Shown piece by piece: positions 1-8,431 of a DNA stretch of 64,000 nt. Source of the DNA: Anaerolineae bacterium (GTDB taxonomy: Bacteria > Chloroflexota > Anaerolineae > Aggregatilineales > J027); contig JAIOHL010000117.1 in the NCBI GenBank assembly GCA_019913005.1, forward strand, positions 22,556-86,555, given 5' to 3'. A model generated the notes under the pieces. That model was not told the origin of the DNA. It worked only from the letters and a program-made list of their open reading frames with translations, and searched no databases. A program made the position numbers and the translations under genes. Position 1 is the stretch's first letter. Each line of letters starts with the position of its first letter.

Positions 1-797
1 CAACTACTACGACTACCACCTCTACCACCAGCGGGGATTGCCAAGCGGTAGTAGGTTTGCCTCAAATCAATGTGCGGGCACAGACCACCTCCGCATCAAA
101 ATTGGTGGGTACGGCGACCGCAGGCGAAACCATGACCGTCAAAGAAGTGACCGCTGCTCAAGCCGATGGATTCCGCTGGGTAAAGGTCAATTTTCGCGGG
201 CAAGATGCGTTTGTCCGTTCCGACTTGGTGACTCTCATCGGCAATTGTGCGGCCTTGACCGGAGATGACCGACTGGCCGCCCCTGTCGCTGCAACCATTA
301 CACAGGGTTTCAAAGCGGGTCATCCGGGCATGGATTTCGGTGCGACGATTGGAATGGAACTGCGGATTGCTGCCCCTGCGACAGTATTCAGGGCACACGT
401 CTGTACCAAATGCACCGCCCAGCAGCCGAATATCAAGCCGAAAAATGAGGCGGAACGTAATCAGATTTTTTCTGACCCGGGTTGGGGCTTTGGGTATGGC
501 AATCACATAATCGTCCGCCATGAATTTCAAGACCTGCCCCGTTCGATCCAAGAACAGATACTCCTAAATGGGGGCAAGACCTCGAACGCTGTCTTTGTGT
601 TGTACGCCCATCTCAGTCGAATGGATGTGCAGGTCAACCAAAAAGTCGCTGCCGGAATGGTCATTGGCGCGACGGGCCATACCGGAAATTCGACAGGCCC
701 ACATTTGCATATCGAAGTAGCAGTGGGCGATCAGTGGGGCACGGCCAAAAAAGTTCACCCAATGATTTTGTTCGCCGTGCCAAATATCACTACTTAA
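1..797 (+). CDS. M23-family peptidase with SH3-like domain (5' end outside window)
   Basis: The reading frame is open from base 3 with no start, so the gene begins upstream of the window. The visible part starts with a Thr/Ser-rich linker, then has an SH3b-like segment (VGLPQINVRAQ, then GETMTVKEV and FRWVKVNF), then a lysostaphin-type M23 metallopeptidase domain. Zinc-site motifs are visible: GHPGMDFGA supplies the His/Asp pair and TGPHLHIEV near the C-terminus supplies the HxH. The YAHLS motif lies between them. M23 enzymes cleave peptidoglycan cross-links. The linker and SH3 domain suggest an exported, wall-bound hydrolase, but any signal peptide is outside the window. The next gene is convergent and overlaps by 4 bp. 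Confidence 0.85.
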   Translation, partial: TTTTTTSTTSGDCQAVVGLPQINVRAQTTSASKLVGTATAGETMTVKEVTAAQADGFRWVKVNFRGQDAFVRSDLVTLIGNCAALTGDDRLAAPVAATITQGFKAGHPGMDFGATIGMELRIAAPATVFRAHVCTKCTAQQPNIKPKNEAERNQIFSDPGWGFGYGNHIIVRHEFQDLPRSIQEQILLNGGKTSNAVFVLYAHLSRMDVQVNQKVAAGMVIGATGHTGNSTGPHLHIEVAVGDQWGTAKKVHPMILFAVPNITT

Positions 798-1675
798 TCC
801 ACTAACTCGCTCATGCGATACGTGGGCGTTTCAAACAGGGCGCGTATCTCATCGAGATGGCGCACTGTTTCTTCAATCCCCGCCGTCATCGGGCCTTGCA
901 CATCTCGAAAATCCAATGAACCATAGTCATTGACCGCAGGTCTCAGCAGTACATGGGGCGCATGATGGTGAAGACGCTCCTCATGGAGATGCCACGCCAT
1001 AACACGGGTAGCCCGCCAGATCGAGGCCAACATACTCGGTGTTCTGGTTTGCAGGCCCGCGCTACCCACCAACCCAAAAGGCAGTTGAAAACCCATAATC
1101 GCGCTCATCGGGTCAATCCACGGGGTTTCGACTTCTAGCGGCGGATAGACATCCACTGCGATCACCCGTTCCGCACCGTGTTCAAAGGCGATATGGGTCG
1201 CAAGACTGTCAATGACGCCACCATCCAACAACTGCATTCCGTTAATTTCAACAGGAGGGAATACCGCAGGCACCGCGCTTGTGGCTAATAGGGCGGGAAT
1301 CAGCGGCCCCTCGGCAATTGGCACTTCACGCCCATTGACCATATCCACCGTCATAACAGTCAAGGGGATTTTCAAATCGGCAAAGGTTTTGTCTTGCAGT
1401 ACCTCATTCAGTTGAATTTCAATATTCCGCTGACGGGCACGGGCGCTAAATAGATTCATGCTGAACAGGGTGGTTCCTCGCAACGAGGCAATGCGCTTGG
1501 CTAATTGATGGGGCGTGATTCCAATAGCAAACAACGCCCCAACAATACCCCCCATGCTCGTGCCGACAATCAGATCAATCGGGATATGCTCGCGGGCTAG
1601 AACTTCTAACACCCCGATATGAGCCAAACCCCGGCTTCCCCCCCCACCTAAAACTAAGCCAATTTTGGGTCGCAC
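794..1675 (-). CDS. patatin-like phospholipase (RssA/NTE type)
   Basis: This is a complete patatin-fold lipid acyl hydrolase of 293 residues. The oxyanion-hole glycine run (LGGGGSRG, residues 9-16), nucleophile elbow GTSMGG (Ser about 40) and Asp of DGG (about 151) form the Ser-Asp dyad. No signal peptide or TM segment is visible, so it is probably cytoplasmic or peripheral. I chose GTG at 1675 because an AGGAGG ribosome site lies 7 bases upstream; a TTG two codons earlier is almost on top of that site. It starts 17 bp after the stop of the hydrolase/acyl-CoA synthetase gene, so the two probably form one transcript. A lipase that frees fatty acids beside an enzyme that could activate them suggests lipid turnover, which is inference. 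Confidence 0.88.
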   Translation of the reverse strand: MRPKIGLVLGGGGSRGLAHIGVLEVLAREHIPIDLIVGTSMGGIVGALFAIGITPHQLAKRIASLRGTTLFSMNLFSARARQRNIEIQLNEVLQDKTFADLKIPLTVMTVDMVNGREVPIAEGPLIPALLATSAVPAVFPPVEINGMQLLDGGVIDSLATHIAFEHGAERVIAVDVYPPLEVETPWIDPMSAIMGFQLPFGLVGSAGLQTRTPSMLASIWRATRVMAWHLHEERLHHHAPHVLLRPAVNDYGSLDFRDVQGPMTAGIEETVRHLDEIRALFETPTYRMSELVD

Positions 1676-1692
1676 ACCCAATCCTCCTTCTT

Positions 1693-4203
1693 CTACTGAT
1701 GTTCTTCCACCAACAGGCGGCGCAATACCTTACCGATAAATGATTTGGGCAGTTCTTCTCGGAATTCAATATCCCACGGCACCGCATAGGCTTCTAGGCG
1801 GCGGCGGCACAAATCCAACAATTCCTCTTTGCTCAGGCTTGTCCCCGGACGCGGCACGACGAACGCCTTTACTTTTTGCCCATTGCCGACACTCGTAACC
1901 CCAACAACGGCTGCTTCGAGGACTTTGCTATTTTCATAGAGGACTTCTTCGACATCGCGGGGATATACACTATATTCGCCTGCCATAATTGTATCGCGTT
2001 TGCGGCTGATAATTTGGAAATAGCCATCCGTATCCATCACTGCCACATCGCCTGTATACAACCAACCATCTTTCAGCACCGATTCGGCGTCCTGATCTGT
2101 CTTATCCTCACCCCAATAGCCCGGCATAACCTGTGGCCCACGCACGACCAATTCACCAATTTTGCCGGGGGGGACATCTTCGCCTGTCACCAAATCCACA
2201 ATCTTCGCGTCGGTATTGGGAATCGGGATACCAATCGAGCCAACCTTGCGTACTCCCAACAATGGATTGGCATGGGTCACTGGCCCAGCTTCAGTTAAAC
2301 CGTAGCCCTCCACCAAATGACCCCGCGTCAATTTTTCAAATTCCTCTTGCACCTCAACAGGTAAAGGGGCAGAACCGCTAATACAGGCTTTGATACTCGA
2401 CAACCCATAAGAGCGAACATCCGGCGCATGGTTAATCGCGGTATACATCGAAGGCACACCGGGGAAAATGGTTGGCTTATACTGTTTAATCGTCTCCAAC
2501 ACGTGTTGTAATTCAAAAACAGGCAGTAAAACAATCGTCGCCGCCATCGCAATCGGGATATTCATGGCGGTAGTCATGCCATAACTGTGCAAAAATGGCA
2601 GTACCGACAGAAATGTCTCCTGTCCATACTTAATATCAGGGACCCAATGGCGGGTTTGCAGCGCGTTCGCCACTAAATTGAGGTGGGTCAGACATACCCC
2701 TTTGGGTTCATCCACTGTCCCGCTAGTAAACAAGATCGCGGCAAGATCGTTGTAACTCACCTTGACCTTTGGCTCTGTTTTGACCGCATCCGCCATTAAA
2801 GCAGCCATGTTGTGTCCTAATTGGGCGAGCTGGTTCTCATCTTTCGCGCCATGCTCCTCACCCCAGCGGGCTAACAGGCGTTTGTAGGCATGTCCTGATA
2901 CGGCATTACGAATATCGGCGAACACGATGGATTTTAAGGCCGTGTTTTCTTTGGCAGATTGCGCCAGCCCCACAAAATCGTTGAGTGTAACCAAAACTTT
3001 CGCTTGGGTACGCTGAATTTTCTCAACAATTTGAGCAGTATTGGCATCCGGGTTGGGCATGACCACCACCGCCCCCACTTTTAAGGTCGCGTAGTAAGCG
3101 ATAATCATCTGTGGAATATTTGGCAGCACCAACATCACCCGATCTTTGGGCTGGACTCCCAATCCAATCAATGTATGGGCAAATTGGTTGACCTGCTCAT
3201 TCAACTGCTGATACGTCAAGACCGTACCATAAAAAATAATGGCCTTTTGTCTGGGCAGCCAATCAGCGGCGCTTTCCAAAAATCGGTGGACGGGTTGGCG
3301 TGGAATGGGAATCGTGCGCGGCAAATCTTTATGATAGCTGGCAAGCCATGGGCGGCGGTTGGCGATTTCCAATGTTTGCGTACCAATCGAACGCCACGAT
3401 TTACGCTGGTTGCTTTCTTCGATAAACCGCTCGATAGCACGATTAACCGCATTATGCCGCTCTAGCTGCACTTTATGTTTGGCCGACCCTACATCATAGA
3501 TTTCCGCACCGGGAACCATTTTGCCGACTTCTTCAAAGACGGCACGCGGGAAATAATTATCGCGTTCCCCTGTAATAATCAATGTCGGAGTTTTGATATT
3601 ACGGAGCAGCGGCCAACCCTGCCAGCGGCGCATATTATTCGACATCATGCGTTTCATGACATGAATTTCGGCATTCCAGCGGGGACGATAATCCCACACC
3701 AAGCGATAGAGTGCGGTGGGTACGCGGTTCAGCATCGCGGCGGCACGCGGCAAAGGGTACTCGCCTGCGGTGGCAATCAAGACCAATTTTTCAAGCCGTT
3801 CGGGGTGGGCATTGGCATATTCCACACAGATCGAGCCGCCAAAAGAATGACCGACCAAGACAAAGGTTGGCGGCAGGCCCAACATCTCGACGATGGTATG
3901 CAAATCTTCAACCATCTCCGCCATTGTGTACTGTGTATAGGGGGCGTCACTTTGTCCATGTCCGCGTAAATCTGGGACAACCACCCGATAATCCCGTGCA
4001 AAATGATTAATTTGATATTCCCATGTCTCGGCACACCCCGCGTAGCCATGCACAAACAGGATCGTTTTATCCACACCTTCGGGCCACAGATCAATCACAC
4101 TGAGGTTCGCACCCGAAATGCCGCGAATGGGCACATCAATACGATATAAATCAAAATCTAATTGAATCGCGTCCCGTTTAATGCCGCGTAATTTCTTTTT
4201 CAT
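1693..4203 (-). CDS. alpha/beta hydrolase fused to AMP-forming acyl-CoA synthetase
   Basis: This 836-residue protein joins two enzymes. Residues about 25-265 are an alpha/beta hydrolase: oxyanion motif VHGYAG, nucleophile elbow GHSFGG (Ser120), likely acid in GERDNYFP (Asp215) and His243 in SAKHKVQL. From about 295 to the end is an ANL-family ligase of full length, with P-loop LFTSGTVDEPKG, the YGLTEAGP motif, YTGDVAVMDTDGYF, and a C-terminal lid ending KSFIGKVLRR that carries the usual catalytic Lys. ATG 4203 is chosen; GTG at 4233 is possible but lies only about 15 bases from a candidate -10 box. The substrate cannot be read from sequence; a fatty acid is likely from the ligase type. The neighbour downstream is a patatin in the same orientation. 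Confidence 0.88.
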   Translation of the reverse strand: MKKKLRGIKRDAIQLDFDLYRIDVPIRGISGANLSVIDLWPEGVDKTILFVHGYAGCAETWEYQINHFARDYRVVVPDLRGHGQSDAPYTQYTMAEMVEDLHTIVEMLGLPPTFVLVGHSFGGSICVEYANAHPERLEKLVLIATAGEYPLPRAAAMLNRVPTALYRLVWDYRPRWNAEIHVMKRMMSNNMRRWQGWPLLRNIKTPTLIITGERDNYFPRAVFEEVGKMVPGAEIYDVGSAKHKVQLERHNAVNRAIERFIEESNQRKSWRSIGTQTLEIANRRPWLASYHKDLPRTIPIPRQPVHRFLESAADWLPRQKAIIFYGTVLTYQQLNEQVNQFAHTLIGLGVQPKDRVMLVLPNIPQMIIAYYATLKVGAVVVMPNPDANTAQIVEKIQRTQAKVLVTLNDFVGLAQSAKENTALKSIVFADIRNAVSGHAYKRLLARWGEEHGAKDENQLAQLGHNMAALMADAVKTEPKVKVSYNDLAAILFTSGTVDEPKGVCLTHLNLVANALQTRHWVPDIKYGQETFLSVLPFLHSYGMTTAMNIPIAMAATIVLLPVFELQHVLETIKQYKPTIFPGVPSMYTAINHAPDVRSYGLSSIKACISGSAPLPVEVQEEFEKLTRGHLVEGYGLTEAGPVTHANPLLGVRKVGSIGIPIPNTDAKIVDLVTGEDVPPGKIGELVVRGPQVMPGYWGEDKTDQDAESVLKDGWLYTGDVAVMDTDGYFQIISRKRDTIMAGEYSVYPRDVEEVLYENSKVLEAAVVGVTSVGNGQKVKAFVVPRPGTSLSKEELLDLCRRRLEAYAVPWDIEFREELPKSFIGKVLRRLLVEEHQ

Positions 4204-4247
4204 CCCCGCAAACTCACTTCCACAAGTACGCACTTATTTAGTACCCC

Positions 4248-4253
4248 ATTATA
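4248..4253 (-). promoter_or_regulatory. candidate -10 box for the hydrolase/acyl-CoA synthetase gene
   Basis: A consensus TATAAT on the minus strand lies 45 bases upstream of the ATG at 4203. No convincing -35 hexamer is seen at the standard distance, so this is suggestive only. Confidence 0.35.
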
Positions 4254-4328
4254 AACCTTTTGACAGTGCGGCCTAGACTGCGGCAAAATGAAAGGCGGGA
4301 TTTTATTGATGCCGGGAAAGGATTAGCC

Positions 4329-4901
4329 GTGCCGTACCAGCGCGAAGAAATGATTACTGCCAGCGAGGTTGCCCGTTATGTATATTGCCAGCGGGCATGG
4401 TGGTACGATCACGAGTTAATCCGAACGGGAAAATTTAGACGTCACGCGCATCGGAGGGGTCGGCTAGGCAAAGGGCAGGTCACTTATCAAGGCCAATATG
4501 CCGAACGGCTGAACCGCCAATTGGTCTCTTATGATTACGGGGTCACAGGTCGTCCCGATTACGTCATTGACCGTGACAGTCTACCCGTACCCGTTTTACG
4601 TAAAATTGGACATGCGCCGGATGCTCCCTATGACAGCCATGTCGCGCAAATCTTGGTACACTGCCTATTGATTGAAACCACCGTGCGTGTACCACCACCT
4701 TTCGGTATCGTTCGTTATAATGAGCGCACTTTCGAGGTGGATTATGACCCGCCCGCGTTTGACGCGCTGATGCACCTCTTAGAGGAAATCCGGTCTGAGA
4801 AAAAGCATACAACCACCCCGCGTCGCTCGCATGAAATTCGGCGGCGCTGCTTCGGGTGCAGCCATCAAAGCACATGTGATGAGTCGTTGGTGCAGGGCTA
4901 A
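4329..4901 (+). CDS. Cas4-like (PD-(D/E)XK / DUF83) protein, catalytic residues altered
   Basis: The protein follows the Cas4 layout of about 190 residues: an N-terminal YVYCQRAWW motif with the first Cys, a GRPDYV motif with the conserved Asp, a PVLRK segment where Cas4 has PVExK, an AQILVHCLLIE helix matching the Q-motif, and a C-terminal Cys cluster CFGCSHQSTC. The four Cys that would hold an iron-sulfur cluster are present. The ExK glutamate is Leu, and the usual upstream His (GxxxH) is not found at its place (RRGRLGKGQ). Nuclease activity is therefore doubtful. GTG 4329 has AAAGGA 6 bases upstream; ATG 4350 (MITASEV) fits the family start and is the main alternative, while TTG 4260 is less likely. 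No cas genes or repeat array are nearby. The 3' end overlaps the Nudix gene by 4 bp, convergently. Confidence 0.72.
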   Translation: MPYQREEMITASEVARYVYCQRAWWYDHELIRTGKFRRHAHRRGRLGKGQVTYQGQYAERLNRQLVSYDYGVTGRPDYVIDRDSLPVPVLRKIGHAPDAPYDSHVAQILVHCLLIETTVRVPPPFGIVRYNERTFEVDYDPPAFDALMHLLEEIRSEKKHTTTPRRSHEIRRRCFGCSHQSTCDESLVQG

Positions 4902-5365
4902 CGCACAAACGTCGCGGCCCGACCCTCCAGTGCATCGGTAATGCGTTCGCGGTGATGCTCCATCAGATCAAGATGCACAATTTCGTCGGGTGAAAAATAG
5001 CCAAATTCTGATACTTCGTTATTGAGGGTCAGTTCGCCTCCCATTACATCTACCGCAAAACTATGGGCTACCAACTGGACCCGATTGCCATCCTGATATT
5101 GGATAATGCGGTGTGGGCTGGAATAAACCCCAATCAATCGCAGCACCCGTACATGCAGTCCTGTTTCTTCAAATACTTCACGGATACAGGCTTCGGATAG
5201 GCTTTCACCTGCTTCCATTGCACCTCCCGGCAAACACCACTGCCCATTATCCGTGCGGCGGGTCAACAGAACTTTTTCACCCGCATCGTCATAGATAATC
5301 GCCGAGCAGCCGACGCTGAGACGTGCTTCTGCCCCAATGCGTTCACCTTCAATAATTTTTGCCAT
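4898..5365 (-). CDS. Nudix hydrolase
   Basis: A 155-residue protein with one complete Nudix box: GGAMEAGESLSEACIREV continuing into FEETGL, matching GX5EX7REUXEEXGU. The family hydrolyses nucleoside diphosphates linked to another group, with Mg2+ bound by the Glu residues of the box. The RTDNGQWCLPGG approach is typical of MutT/ADP-ribose-type members, but the substrate cannot be assigned. A GGAGG ribosome site precedes the ATG. The gene begins 10 bp after the murJ stop, so co-transcription with murJ is likely. Confidence 0.9.
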   Translation of the reverse strand: MAKIIEGERIGAEARLSVGCSAIIYDDAGEKVLLTRRTDNGQWCLPGGAMEAGESLSEACIREVFEETGLHVRVLRLIGVYSSPHRIIQYQDGNRVQLVAHSFAVDVMGGELTLNNEVSEFGYFSPDEIVHLDLMEHHRERITDALEGRAATFVR

Positions 5366-5375
5366 AACGCCTCCC

Positions 5376-7010
5376 TTATGCCTTGCCGAACCGTGCTAGA
5401 ACCATATGCGGTAGATGATTGGCCTCTTTGACCTTTAATCCAAATGCGAGCGCAAAAAAACTGCCCGCACCAATCATCATGCCAACGATAAGCTGAATCA
5501 ATGCTGGCAGTCCATCCCCCACCATCAACCACACATACACCAATGCCACCATGCCGAACGCGGCTAATCCAGTGCGGCTGGCAGTCTGCAAAACGGGACG
5601 GGGATTCAGTGCGGGGATTTTGCGACGCAGCCACAACCACAACGTTAGGCTTTCAAGAGCCGTCGCTAAACTGTTGGCAAGCGCTAATCCGGCATAGGGG
5701 CCATGCGAAAATGTGTCCGCGCCGAGGCTCTCGAAGATTTGGACAAACAGCAAACTAAACACCACATTTAACAGCATCGCCACACCGCCGACAATCACGG
5801 GTGTCCATGTATCATGCAGGGCATAATAAGTACGGGCCAAGATTTCGAGCGCGGCATGACCGATCAACCCAACTGCATAAAAAACGAGCGCCCATGCCGT
5901 TGCCGACGTATCCGCGCTTGTCCATTCACCCCGTTGGAACAGTACCTGCACAATCGGCACGGACAAAATCATCATGCCCAACCCGGCGGGGATACTCAAA
6001 AATAGGACATTGGCAAGGGCATTGTTGAAAGTGCGCTGAAATCCGACCTCATCTTTTTGGGCATAGAGCGCCGAGAGCGATGGAAAAACCGCCGTCCCCA
6101 CGCTCTGCCCCAAAACTCCCAAAACGGTAAACATCAAGGCAAAGGAGGTATTCAATGCCGTGATGCTACCGCTGACCATCGCGCTTGCTAAGGCGATATT
6201 GACCCAAAAATTAACTTGTACCACCATCAATCCGATTAAGCGCGGCCCCATCAATTTGAGGACTTCGACTACACCGGGGACTTGCAGATTAGGCAGAATC
6301 TGGAGATGGATATTCGGCAGGCGAAGCAGCACCGGAATTTGCACGGCTAGATGTAATCCCGCCCCGATCACGGCACCCCATGCTAATCCGCGTATATCCA
6401 GCGAGGGGGTCAGAAAAATCGCCCCGAAAATGATGCCGATGTTATACATACTGGGCGCAAGGGCCGGGCCAACAAAGTGCTGATGCGAATTGAGAATCGC
6501 CATCAGTAAACCCGACAGGCCAAAAATCACCACTGTGACCAACATAATCCGCATCAATTCAACCGTGAGGGCTTGGGTGGCGTGGCTGGCGTCGGGTAGG
6601 AGCAAATTTTCAACTAGAGGAGTGGCAAAAATAAAACCCACAATGGCGCTTAAGCTGGCGGCAATCGTCACAAACGTTAGGGCTGCACTAGCTAAACGCC
6701 ACGCCCCTTGGATGTCATCTTTGTTCAAAAAAGTCGAGAAAACTGGAATAAAGGCCGACCCCAATGCGCCCCCTGCCACCAAAACAAATAGGGTTTCGGG
6801 CAGACGCAGCGCCGCATAAAAGGCATCGAGGTCACGGCCTGCCCCAAAGGTCGAAGCCAAGACAATTTGGCGCACAAGGCCCAAGGCCCCACTGAGGACA
6901 AACGAGGCCATCACAATGAGGGTCGCCAGCGCGATTTCTCGCCCCGACAGCGCCTGCCCCGCCTTGCCATTCTCTTCATGAATTTCGGAAGGAGTTGTTG
7001 AGTTTGTCAT
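5376..7010 (-). CDS. murJ: lipid II flippase MurJ/MviN
   Basis: A 544-residue polytopic membrane protein of the MOP/MviN family, with about 14 hydrophobic helices and the typical length. Family segments include LGLVRQIVLASTFGAGRDLDAFYAALRLPE split across the first helices, GGALGSAFIPVF, and GVLGQSVGTAVFPSLSALYA. MurJ moves lipid-linked peptidoglycan precursor across the cytoplasmic membrane, so the organism very likely makes peptidoglycan. The N-terminal 25 residues are polar and cytoplasmic. The downstream Nudix gene follows after 10 bp. Confidence 0.93.
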   Translation of the reverse strand: MTNSTTPSEIHEENGKAGQALSGREIALATLIVMASFVLSGALGLVRQIVLASTFGAGRDLDAFYAALRLPETLFVLVAGGALGSAFIPVFSTFLNKDDIQGAWRLASAALTFVTIAASLSAIVGFIFATPLVENLLLPDASHATQALTVELMRIMLVTVVIFGLSGLLMAILNSHQHFVGPALAPSMYNIGIIFGAIFLTPSLDIRGLAWGAVIGAGLHLAVQIPVLLRLPNIHLQILPNLQVPGVVEVLKLMGPRLIGLMVVQVNFWVNIALASAMVSGSITALNTSFALMFTVLGVLGQSVGTAVFPSLSALYAQKDEVGFQRTFNNALANVLFLSIPAGLGMMILSVPIVQVLFQRGEWTSADTSATAWALVFYAVGLIGHAALEILARTYYALHDTWTPVIVGGVAMLLNVVFSLLFVQIFESLGADTFSHGPYAGLALANSLATALESLTLWLWLRRKIPALNPRPVLQTASRTGLAAFGMVALVYVWLMVGDGLPALIQLIVGMMIGAGSFFALAFGLKVKEANHLPHMVLARFGKA

Positions 7011-7054
7011 GCGCGGGAGTGTATAGCAGGTCGGGGTGAATCGTCAACTTTGGT

Positions 7055-7196
7055 GCAGGAAATTAAACGATGATGTGGGCTATTTCCAAAGGAGGATTTC
7101 CAATCGTTTTGGATGCCCTTGTCGCCTCATCTAAATTGAGCACGGCGGCTTTAGCCCCGTGTCCCCAAATGGGTTCGCCAGCAGAAAATTAAACGA
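7055..7196. repeat. 16-bp direct repeat pair flanking about 110 bp
   Basis: GCAGGAAATTAAACGA at 7055-7070 and GCAGAAAATTAAACGA at 7181-7196 differ at one base. The segment between them contains the palindrome at 7141-7161. The pair could be regulator sites or the scar of a small insertion; no transposase or terminal inverted repeat is visible. Confidence 0.5.
7141..7161. repeat. REP-like palindrome
   Basis: CACGG and CCGTG arms enclose a second GGCT/AGCC pairing, giving a compact hairpin with a GGGCTAAAGCC-like core on the minus strand. GC-rich palindromes with this core are often dispersed repeats in bacterial genomes; only this copy was noticed in the window. Confidence 0.4.
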
Positions 7197-7246
7197 GGTT
7201 AACTTTTTTCGATAGCGAGGGTTAAGTTGGGGGTTAACGAACGCCA

Positions 7247-7275
7247 TTGTCAGAGCTTGCGGCGGGCCGTATACT
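7247..7275 (+). promoter_or_regulatory. sigma70-type promoter of the iron ABC transporter operon
   Basis: TTGTCA (7247-7252) and TATACT (7270-7275) are separated by exactly 17 bases; each differs from consensus at one position. Transcription would start near 7282, giving a leader of about 35 bases before the first gene. Confidence 0.6.
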
Positions 7276-7316
7276 GCGAAAGTGAAATTTGGTACAAAAC
7301 ACTGTCGTAAGGAAAT

Positions 7317-8045
7317 TTGATTAACCTGATGTTTCGTCCGCGTGCTGTCCTAAGTTGTGGAATCTTCGCCGCCGCCCTTACTGCTATTATCATTCCACTA
7401 CCCGGCAAAAATACCGCTCATTTATTAACCACCGCCGAGGCCAATGACAACACACTGGTGATTGTAACGACGGGTGACGCGGCTCTGCTGACGCCGTTGG
7501 TGACAGAATTTGAAGCAGTGGTTGAACAAACCATGCCCGACAGCGGCGTGACGGTTCTCATCGAGCCGATAACACAGGATGAGTTAAATTCCGACACGCT
7601 GAAAAATATGCACGCCGATCTCGTGCTGGCGGAAAATGTGGCGGATTTGGTCAGGGCAATGGAAAGCCAGTCGCTGGACACCCTGCCCGCCGATGCGCTG
7701 TGGAATGTTCTGCCAGATTACGTTGACCCCGCCGGACGCTGGATGGGTTTTTATGGCAATCTGGACGGCGACCAATTGAATATTAGCGCCCTAGCAATGG
7801 CCCAATCCTCCAACAGCAAACCCCTAGCCGAATTATTTGTCGTGACTGTCTACGGAATGCGTTTGCAGCGATTGATGGTCGAAAACGGCGCGGTCTATTC
7901 CCTATTAGCCTTTGGTGTCGAAGCTCCTAGCGGTCAGCCCGCCCTAGAATCACTCGTGTCTCCCCGCTATGCTCAAATTTATGATAGCAACAATTTCTAC
8001 CGTCCATCCGAGAATTCTTCAGGTACAATAGCCTCTACTCGTTAA
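7317..8045 (+). CDS. shortened FbpA-like iron-binding protein
   Basis: A 242-residue protein with a hydrophobic export segment (about residues 11-30) followed by a domain resembling the start of class I ferric-binding proteins: NTLVIVTTGDAALLTPLV, then ADLVLAENVADLVRAMES, and DYVDPAGRWMGFYGN ending near residue 148. The protein then passes straight to what looks like the family C-terminal part (AMAQSSNSKPLAELFVV, RLQRLMVENGAVYSLL). Family members are usually about 330 residues, so roughly 90-100 central residues seem to be missing without a frameshift. Iron-binding Tyr residues normally in the missing part may be lost. The start is uncertain: TTG 7317 is very close to AAGGAA, while ATG 7329 is rather far from it. 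It heads an operon with the permease and ATPase. Confidence 0.62.
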   Translation: MINLMFRPRAVLSCGIFAAALTAIIIPLPGKNTAHLLTTAEANDNTLVIVTTGDAALLTPLVTEFEAVVEQTMPDSGVTVLIEPITQDELNSDTLKNMHADLVLAENVADLVRAMESQSLDTLPADALWNVLPDYVDPAGRWMGFYGNLDGDQLNISALAMAQSSNSKPLAELFVVTVYGMRLQRLMVENGAVYSLLAFGVEAPSGQPALESLVSPRYAQIYDSNNFYRPSENSSGTIASTR

Positions 8046-8067
8046 CCCACACCTGAAAAAGTCGGTC

Positions 8068-8418
8068 ATGGATTGGAATAAAATACTCCCGGTCATCATT
8101 TCAATTGCCATTATCATTTTTGTCGCCATCGTGCGGCAATATTCGCGTACTGTTGCCGCCATCACCGCCACCATGCCCTTGAATGTCCCGCTGGCTTTGT
8201 GGATTGCCTACAGCGCCGAAGATACCAGCCGTGAAAAATTGGGCGAATTTAGCACGGGTTTATTCATCGGAATTATCCCCACCGTCGTTTTTATTGGCAT
8301 TGCTGCCCTAACAGTGAATGCCGGGTGGTCGCTCGGCCAAGTCTTGGGAACAAGCTACGCCGGATGGGGCATCACACTCGCCCTGCTGCTGGCGGTTCGC
8401 CATTTCAATATTCTCTAA
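8068..8418 (+). CDS. small four-helix membrane protein in the iron ABC operon
   Basis: A 116-residue protein that is almost entirely hydrophobic, with four predicted TM segments (about residues 7-22, 30-46, 65-84 and 92-112). The layout resembles the DUF3147/GlpM group of small membrane proteins, at low confidence. It lies 22 bp after the binding-protein gene and 13 bp before the permease start, so it is probably co-transcribed. Its function is unknown; a role in iron uptake is suggested only by position. Confidence 0.6.
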   Translation: MDWNKILPVIISIAIIIFVAIVRQYSRTVAAITATMPLNVPLALWIAYSAEDTSREKLGEFSTGLFIGIIPTVVFIGIAALTVNAGWSLGQVLGTSYAGWGITLALLLAVRHFNIL

Positions 8419-8431
8419 TTCATTAATTGTC

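Larger units (their letters stand above)
7011..7316. other. intergenic region with repeats and the iron-transport promoter
   Basis: No gene is seen in these 306 bases between the divergent murJ and iron-transport genes. They contain a near-perfect 16-bp direct repeat, a palindrome ending in CACGG/CCGTG, and a sigma70-like promoter; each is listed separately. No clear 19-bp Fur box was recognised. Confidence 0.6.
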
